Positions 45,769-50,017 of a stretch of 50,017 nt of DNA are shown piece by piece. A program made the position numbers and the translations under genes. The stretch lies in assembly GCA_002440665.1 (NCBI GenBank), contig DJUX01000040.1, positions 1 to 50,017 on the forward strand, given 5' to 3'. This DNA is from Dechloromonas sp. UBA6271. GTDB taxonomy: Bacteria > Pseudomonadota > Gammaproteobacteria > Burkholderiales > Rhodocyclaceae. The notes below the pieces were generated by a model. The model was given only the letters and a program-made list of their open reading frames with translations, had not been told where the DNA came from and did no database searches. Every line of letters starts with the position of its first letter. Within the stretch, counting starts at the first letter, position 1.

Positions 45769-46587
45769 TCAGAACAATGCCGGCACCACTTTGTACGGGT
45801 AATCCGGCTCCTTGTAGCCTTCCGGCTTCTGCCGCTTCGGCAGCACGATCTTCGGCCGCTTGATCTCCTCGTAGGGAATCTTGCTCAACAGGTGGGTGAT
45901 GATGTTGAGGCGTACCCGCTTCTTGTCGTTCGACTGCCCGACGTACCACGGGGCCCACGGCGTGTCGGTCTTCTCGAACATCTCGTCACGCGCCCGCGAG
46001 TAGTCGTACCAACGGCTGTAGGACTTGAGGTCCATCGGCGACAGTTTCCAGATCTTGCGCCCGTCGTCGATGCGCTGCGACAGACGGCGTGTCTGTTCCT
46101 CCTCACTGACTTCAAGCCAGTATTTGAGCAGGATGATCCCCGATTCGACCATCAGCTTCTCGAACGCCGGCGCCACGTCGAGGAAGCGCGTCGCCTGCTC
46201 CTCGGAGCAGAAACCCATCACCCGCTCGACCCCGGCCCGGTTGTACCAGCTGCGGTCGAAAATGACGACTTCGCCGGCGGCGGGAAAGTGCTGCATGTAA
46301 CGTTGCGAGTACATCTGCGTTTTTTCGCGCTCGGTCGGCGACGGCAGGGCGATGACCCGGAATACGCGCGGGCTGACCCGCTCGGTGATCGCCTTGATCG
46401 TGCCGCCCTTGCCAGCGCCGTCACGGCCCTCGAAGACCACGCAGACTTTCAAGCCCTTGGCGACCACCCATTCCTGCAGCTTGACCAGCTCGACATGCAG
46501 CTTTTCGAGTTCGCGCTCGTACTCCTTGACGCCCAGCTTTTCGTTGGCCGCTTCGGCAGCCTTCTTGCCATCCTTTTTCTTGCTCAT
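45769..46587 (-). CDS. ppk2: Polyphosphate kinase 2 family protein
   Basis: 272 residues, the length of single-domain PPK2. These enzymes transfer phosphate between polyphosphate and nucleotides. Walker A is EGRDGAGKGG (53-62). Walker B is VVIFDRSWYNRAGVERVMGF. The lid region has RRLSQRIDDGRKIWKLSPMD and RARDEMFEKTDTPWAPWYV. It resembles class I members (GDP/ADP phosphorylation), but subclass cannot be settled by eye. Shine-Dalgarno GAGGAGAG precedes the ATG. A strong hairpin follows. Confidence 0.92.
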   Translation of the reverse strand: MSKKKDGKKAAEAANEKLGVKEYERELEKLHVELVKLQEWVVAKGLKVCVVFEGRDGAGKGGTIKAITERVSPRVFRVIALPSPTEREKTQMYSQRYMQHFPAAGEVVIFDRSWYNRAGVERVMGFCSEEQATRFLDVAPAFEKLMVESGIILLKYWLEVSEEEQTRRLSQRIDDGRKIWKLSPMDLKSYSRWYDYSRARDEMFEKTDTPWAPWYVGQSNDKKRVRLNIITHLLSKIPYEEIKRPKIVLPKRQKPEGYKEPDYPYKVVPALF

Positions 46588-46645
46588 GTCTCTCTCCTCA
46601 AAATTGGCTATTTTTGCGGGTCGACCGCAACAGCTGGCCCGTCGC
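46588..46645. other. 58-bp gap between fabI and ppk2
   Basis: It holds the ppk2 ribosome-binding site and one exact copy of the repeated word with its A/T run. No terminator or promoter is evident. Confidence 0.5.
46620..46631 (-). repeat. GTTGCGGTCGAC word, intergenic copy before ppk2
   Basis: Exact copy on the minus strand, followed by CCGC and AAAAA. On the plus strand it is preceded by GGCTATTTTTGCGG, close to the flank of the murU copy (GGCCATTTTTTTGG). Confidence 0.65.
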
Positions 46646-47428
46646 TCAGGCCATGATGTTCACGCCACCGTCAACATACATCGTTTCGCCCGTCAGGCGC
46701 CGGGCGTAGGGTGTCGCCAGGTAGGCGCAAGTGAAACCGACGTCCATGATGTCCACCAGTTCGCCGACCGGCGCGCGTTTGCCGGCCTTGTTGAGCATCA
46801 GGTCGAAATCCTTGAGCCCTGAGGCGGCGCGCGTCTTCAGCGGCCCCGGCGAAATGGCATGGACGCGGATGTGCTGCGGCCCCAGTTCGTAGGCCAGATA
46901 GCGACACGACGCCTCCAGCGCCGCTTTGACCGGCCCCATGACATTGTAGTTGGGTTCGACCTTCATCGCGCCGTGGTAGGTCATGGCGAACATCGTGCCG
47001 CCATCCTTCATCAGCGGCGCAGCCAGCCTGGCCATGCGGATGAAGGAATGGACCGAAATATCCATCGCCAAGGCAAAGCCGTCGGCCGAGCAGCTGAGCA
47101 ACCCGCCCTTGATGTCCTCCTTCTTGGCCGATGCGATCGAATGCACCATGATGTCCAGTTGCCCCCACTCCTTGTCGATCCGGGCGAAAAGCGCCTCCAG
47201 CTCACCCGGCTTCGCGACGTCGAGCGGCGCGAAGATCGGCGCATCGAGCGCCTTGGCCAGCGGCTCGACATGCGGCCTGGCCTTTTCATTCAGGTAGGTG
47301 ATGGCGACCTCGGCACCGACCTCGCGAAACGCCTTGGCACAGCCGTAGGCGATCGAATCCTCGTTGGCGATGCCGACGATCAGCGCCTTCTTGCCAGCCA
47401 GGATGGGGCGTGGGTTTTCAATGGACAT
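46646..47428 (-). CDS. fabI: Enoyl-[acyl-carrier-protein] reductase (NADH), FabI type
   Basis: 260 residues, short-chain dehydrogenase fold. It reduces enoyl-ACP in each cycle of fatty-acid elongation. The nucleotide loop is ALIVGIANEDSIAYG. Active-site residues Y151, Y161 and K168 (YHGAMKVEPNYNVMGPVK) fall five positions from E. coli Y146, Y156 and K163, and the NVMG signature is intact. It ends TGETMYVDGGVNIMA. Shine-Dalgarno GGAGACA precedes the ATG. It diverges from the DUF3300 gene. Confidence 0.94.
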   Translation of the reverse strand: MSIENPRPILAGKKALIVGIANEDSIAYGCAKAFREVGAEVAITYLNEKARPHVEPLAKALDAPIFAPLDVAKPGELEALFARIDKEWGQLDIMVHSIASAKKEDIKGGLLSCSADGFALAMDISVHSFIRMARLAAPLMKDGGTMFAMTYHGAMKVEPNYNVMGPVKAALEASCRYLAYELGPQHIRVHAISPGPLKTRAASGLKDFDLMLNKAGKRAPVGELVDIMDVGFTCAYLATPYARRLTGETMYVDGGVNIMA

Positions 47429-47479
47429 CTATGTCTCCAGTGTTTTTGGGTTATTGGATTTCCGCACTTGCATGCCAAC

Positions 47480-47497
47480 GGAGTCAGTATGGACTCC
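47480..47497. promoter_or_regulatory. Inverted repeat between fabI and the DUF3300 gene
   Basis: GGAGTC and GACTCC separated by six bases, in the 194-bp divergent gap. It may be an operator; nothing links it to a known regulator. No clear -35/-10 pair was found nearby. Confidence 0.3.
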
Positions 47498-47622
47498 CTG
47501 AAAACAGGACTCAAGAGCGCCGTAAAACATGCCCAACACCTCCTACGCCACCCTTATACGGTGCATTGCAGCGTGCTATGCTGAAACTGTTAATGCTTGG
47601 TCCGACATCAGAGGAGAACACA

Positions 47623-48999
47623 ATGAAAATGATTCGCTCCTTCGTGCTGTGGTGGCTAGCCGCCAGCGTTCTGCTGGTCTCGGCTGTCCACGCACAGGGC
47701 AACGCACCATCGGCCGCGCCACCGCCATTCAAGGCGGAGGAACTGGATGCCCTGCTGGCGCCGATTGCCCTCTATCCCGACTCGCTGCTGGTGCAGATCC
47801 TGATGGCGGCAACCTATCCGCTGGAAGTCGTGCAGGCGGCGCGCTGGGCCAAGGCCAACCCGAAACTGAACGGCGACGCCGCCATCAAGAAAGTCGAAGG
47901 TGAAAGCTGGGATGTCAGCGTCAAGTCGCTGGTCGCCTTTCCCAGCATTCTCGAGATGATGAACGAGAAACTCGACTGGACGCAGAAACTGGGCGACGCC
48001 TTCCTCGGCCAGCAGAAAGACGTCATGGCCTCGATCCAGCGCCTTCGGCAACAGGCGAAGAACAACGGCAATCTGGAATCGAACCAGCAACAGGTGGTAC
48101 GCACGGAAGCGCAGAGCGTCATCATCGAGCCGGCCCAGCCGCAGACGATCTATGTGCCGTCCTACAACCCGACGGAGGTCTATGGCGCCTGGCCCTATCC
48201 GGCTTATCCTCCCTATTACTACCCACCCCCGGCCTACTACTATCCGGGCGGCGCACTGGCGACCGGATTCGCCTGGGGTCTCGGCATAGCGGCCGGTGCC
48301 GCGCTAATCGGCGGCGCCAACTGGGGCCACGGAGACGTCGATATCAACGTCAACCGGGCCACCAACATCGACCGCAATTACTCGCGCAACAACGTCAATG
48401 CCGGCAACAAGTGGCAGCACAACCCACAGCATCGCGGCAATGTCGGCTACCGCGACCAGGGATCGCGCGAGCGCTACAGCGGCAGCCGCGGCGGCGATGG
48501 CGGCCGCGGCGACTACCGCGGCCGTGATGGCGACCGGGGCGGGAACCGGGACGGCCTCGGCGGTGGCGATCGCGGCGGCAATCGCGATGGTATCGGTGGC
48601 GGCGACCGCGGTGGTGATCGTGGTGGCAGTCGTGACGGACTCGGCAGCGGTGATCGCGGGGGCAGCCGCGATGGCATTGGAGGCGGTGACCGTGGCAGCA
48701 GCCGCGACGGCCTCGGGGGAGGGGGTGGCGGCGGTCATCGTGACGGACTTCCCAGCCATAGTCAGTTCGACCGTCCGAGCCAAGGCGGAGGCAACCGCGC
48801 CAGTGCCTTTGACGGCGTCGGCGGCGGCAACCGCGACCTGGATCGCGGCCGGGCCAGCACTTCGCAAATGCAGCGTGGTGGTGGCCACACTACTGCCCGC
48901 AGTAGTGGTGGTGGCGGCGGCGGGCGTAGCTTCAGCGGCGGTGGCGGAGGTGGTGGCCGCATGGGCGGTGGTGGCGGTGGGCGTGGCGGACGGCGTTAA
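47623..48999 (+). CDS. DUF3300 domain protein, secreted, glycine-rich tail
   Basis: 458 residues. A signal peptide (about 1-25, ending VHAQ) leads into the DUF3300 domain (about 38-190: ALLAPIALYPDSLLVQILMA, PQTIYVPSYNPTEVYG). Then come a Tyr/Pro-rich stretch (YPPYYYPPPAYYYPGG), a short hydrophobic GFAWGLGIAAGAALIGG and a tail of about 160 residues made of Gly, Arg, Asp, Ser. Function of DUF3300 is unknown; an envelope location is inferred. The start is set by GAGGAGA ahead of the ATG at 47623. The DUF2950 gene follows 12 bases later, a recurrent pairing. Confidence 0.9.
   Translation: MKMIRSFVLWWLAASVLLVSAVHAQGNAPSAAPPPFKAEELDALLAPIALYPDSLLVQILMAATYPLEVVQAARWAKANPKLNGDAAIKKVEGESWDVSVKSLVAFPSILEMMNEKLDWTQKLGDAFLGQQKDVMASIQRLRQQAKNNGNLESNQQQVVRTEAQSVIIEPAQPQTIYVPSYNPTEVYGAWPYPAYPPYYYPPPAYYYPGGALATGFAWGLGIAAGAALIGGANWGHGDVDINVNRATNIDRNYSRNNVNAGNKWQHNPQHRGNVGYRDQGSRERYSGSRGGDGGRGDYRGRDGDRGGNRDGLGGGDRGGNRDGIGGGDRGGDRGGSRDGLGSGDRGGSRDGIGGGDRGSSRDGLGGGGGGGHRDGLPSHSQFDRPSQGGGNRASAFDGVGGGNRDLDRGRASTSQMQRGGGHTTARSSGGGGGGRSFSGGGGGGGRMGGGGGGRGGRR
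48532..48720 (+). repeat. Degenerate Gly/Asp/Arg repeats in the DUF3300 protein
   Basis: 63 codons built from variants of DRGG(N/S)RDG(L/I)G(G/S)G, about 12-15 residues each. DNA copies differ at silent sites, so the array is old or under protein-level selection. Confidence 0.85.
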
Positions 49000-49011
49000 G
49001 GAGAACAAGAC

Positions 49012-49923
49012 ATGAACACCAACAAAATTAGTCGTCTCCTCGCCGCCCTCCTGTTCGCTGGCGCACTGGTTCTGCCGGCAACGGCGGCGCATGCCGCCGC
49101 GACGGCCGCCTTCAAGACGCCGGAAGCGGCAATGGAAGCCTTCGGTGCAGCCATTATCGACAATGACGAGGCGGCCAAGCAGGCGATCGTCGGCACGAAT
49201 TACCGCGCCGTGATTCCGCCGGTCGACGCCGATAGCCGCTATCGCTTCCTCGAAAACTGGGCAAAATCGCACAAGGTGGAAATGGATGGCGAAACCCAAG
49301 CGCGGATTGCCGTCGGCGATTCCGGGTGGACGCTGCCGATCCCCCTGGTCAAGACCAAGGCCGGCTGGGTTTTCGACATGAAGGCCGGCAAGGAAGAAAT
49401 CATTATTCGCGAGATCGGCCGCAACGAACTGGCAGCGATCAAGGTGGCGCTGGCCTTCGTCGATGCCCAGCGGGAGTATGCCGAAAAGGACCGCAACGGC
49501 GACGGCGTGCGCGAATTCGCCCGGAAAATCATCAGTTCTTCCGGCCACAAGGACGGTCTCTACTGGCCCGATCAAGCTGGCCAGGAACAGAGCCCGCTCG
49601 GCCCGCTGCTGGCCAGGGCTGCCGCCGAACGAGGCATCAAGCAGCCGGGCAGTTATTACGGCTATCGCTATCGCATACTTACCTCCCAAGGAGCCCAGGC
49701 CGCCGGCGGTGTCCGCGACTACATCATCGACGGCCGCATGACGGGCGGCTTCGGGCTGATCATGTGGCCGGCGATCTACGGGCAGACGGGGGTGATGACC
49801 TTCATGGTCAATCAGGAAGGCCAGGTATTCGAGCAAAACCTCGGCCCCGATACAGCAAGGAAGGTCGAACGCCTGCGCAGCTTCAACCCCGATGCTTCGT
49901 GGCGCAAAGTCGATAATCCGTGA
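49012..49923 (+). CDS. DUF2950 domain protein, secreted
   Basis: 303 residues. A signal peptide (about 1-29, ending AAHAA) is followed by the DUF2950 domain over the rest: FKTPEAAMEAFGAAI, AGWVFDMKAGKEEIIIREIG, QREYAEKDRNGDGVREFA and GSYYGYRYRILTSQG. No catalytic motif is known. It starts 12 bases after the DUF3300 gene with a strong Shine-Dalgarno (AAGGAGAACAAG), so the two envelope proteins are made together. Confidence 0.92.
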   Translation: MNTNKISRLLAALLFAGALVLPATAAHAAATAAFKTPEAAMEAFGAAIIDNDEAAKQAIVGTNYRAVIPPVDADSRYRFLENWAKSHKVEMDGETQARIAVGDSGWTLPIPLVKTKAGWVFDMKAGKEEIIIREIGRNELAAIKVALAFVDAQREYAEKDRNGDGVREFARKIISSSGHKDGLYWPDQAGQEQSPLGPLLARAAAERGIKQPGSYYGYRYRILTSQGAQAAGGVRDYIIDGRMTGGFGLIMWPAIYGQTGVMTFMVNQEGQVFEQNLGPDTARKVERLRSFNPDASWRKVDNP

Positions 49924-49943
49924 AAAAACACAACTTTTTGAAT

Positions 49944-49949
49944 TACAAT
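49944..49949 (+). promoter_or_regulatory. Candidate -10 box for the last gene
   Basis: TACAAT followed by ACGCCG in an AT-rich gap, 35 bases before the ATG at 49984. No clear -35. The spacing and discriminator resemble the purC and dusB candidates. Confidence 0.35.
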
Positions 49950-49983
49950 ACGCCGTCTAAATTTTTTTGACAGGGAACATCTT

Positions 49984-50017
49984 ATGATCAACTACGCCAA
50001 GAAATCGCTTCTTCTGG
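49984..50017 (+). CDS. Start of an unidentified gene, cut by the window edge
   Basis: ATG preceded by CAGGGAAC; the 11 visible codons read MINYAKKSLLL, which could be the start of a signal peptide or membrane segment. Too short to assign a family. Confidence 0.5.
   Translation, partial: MINYAKKSLLL

Noticed and set aside
43997..45802. 601-codon plus-strand frame
   Set aside because: It mirrors the sigma-54 activator gene, which has all its motifs on the minus strand.
47529..47903. 124-codon plus-strand ORF overlapping the DUF3300 start
   Set aside because: Out of frame with the DUF3300 protein, which has the signal peptide and the ribosome-binding site.
48532..48720. CRISPR-like repetition
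   Set aside because: Units are in-frame degenerate protein repeats without conserved direct repeats and unique spacers.
48304..49836. 510-codon minus-strand frame rich in Ala/Thr/Val
   Set aside because: Reverse complement of the Gly-rich DUF3300 tail and the DUF2950 gene.

Overview
The window is a GC-rich, densely packed bacterial chromosome segment with almost no non-coding DNA. Gene content and order point to a betaproteobacterium, most likely Rhodocyclales (Dechloromonas/Azonexus-like). The supporting blocks are lptD-surA-pdxA-rsmA, amgK-murU, dusB-fis-purH-purD, hemC-hemD-hemX-hemY, an AlgZ/AlgR-type pair next to hemC and argH, PPK2, and TAAAAT/TATAAT -10 boxes followed by GCGC discriminators. 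The genus is inference.

Layout. 1-2543 (-): type I restriction-modification genes hsdM and hsdS, hsdS cut by the window edge. 2679-8779 (+): purC, a DUF2189 membrane protein, oligopeptidase A, a DUF4124-glutaredoxin protein, exonuclease III, a Crp/Fnr regulator and a DUF2892 protein. 8821-14427 (-): lptD-surA-pdxA-rsmA, for LPS export, outer-membrane folding, pyridoxal phosphate and rRNA methylation. 14516-19003 (+): amgK, a small membrane protein, murU, pepP, ubiH, all overlapping or abutting. 19298-21208: an accessory AlbA/Schlafen-type regulator in an AT-richer pocket. 21214-27648 (+): menA-like prenyltransferase, dusB-fis-purH, an AT-rich ORFan, purD, a 9-bp minisatellite, hemF. 27645-31592 (-): hemC-hemD-hemX-hemY. 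31635-35702 (+): methyltransferase, pepN, CpdA-like phosphodiesterase. 35712-37480 (-): LytTR two-component pair. 37515-40184 (+): argH and a Ser/Thr kinase fused to a cyclic-nucleotide-binding domain. 40181-45546 (-): a short-chain-acid module (long CoA-transferase, GntP permease, sigma-54 activator, and a tiny ORF that resembles the 5' end of the permease gene). 45769-47428 (-): ppk2 and fabI. 47623-50017 (+): DUF3300 and DUF2950 envelope proteins and the start of another gene.

Most of the window is housekeeping. Four things stand out. (1) The word GTTGCGGTCGAC, often followed by four bases and an A/T run, occurs eight times exactly and several more times with one mismatch. It lies in different reading frames and in two intergenic gaps, much like a DNA-uptake or other chromosomal recognition sequence. 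(2) Part of the gntP promoter and 5' coding region is duplicated in front of the sigma-54 activator gene, where it forms a 42-codon ORF coupled to the activator. (3) The kinase is fused to a cyclic-nucleotide-binding domain and lies near a cAMP-phosphodiesterase-like gene. (4) Small unrecognised genes sit inside two conserved operons (amgK/murU and purH/purD). No tRNA, rRNA, insertion sequence or CRISPR array was seen.
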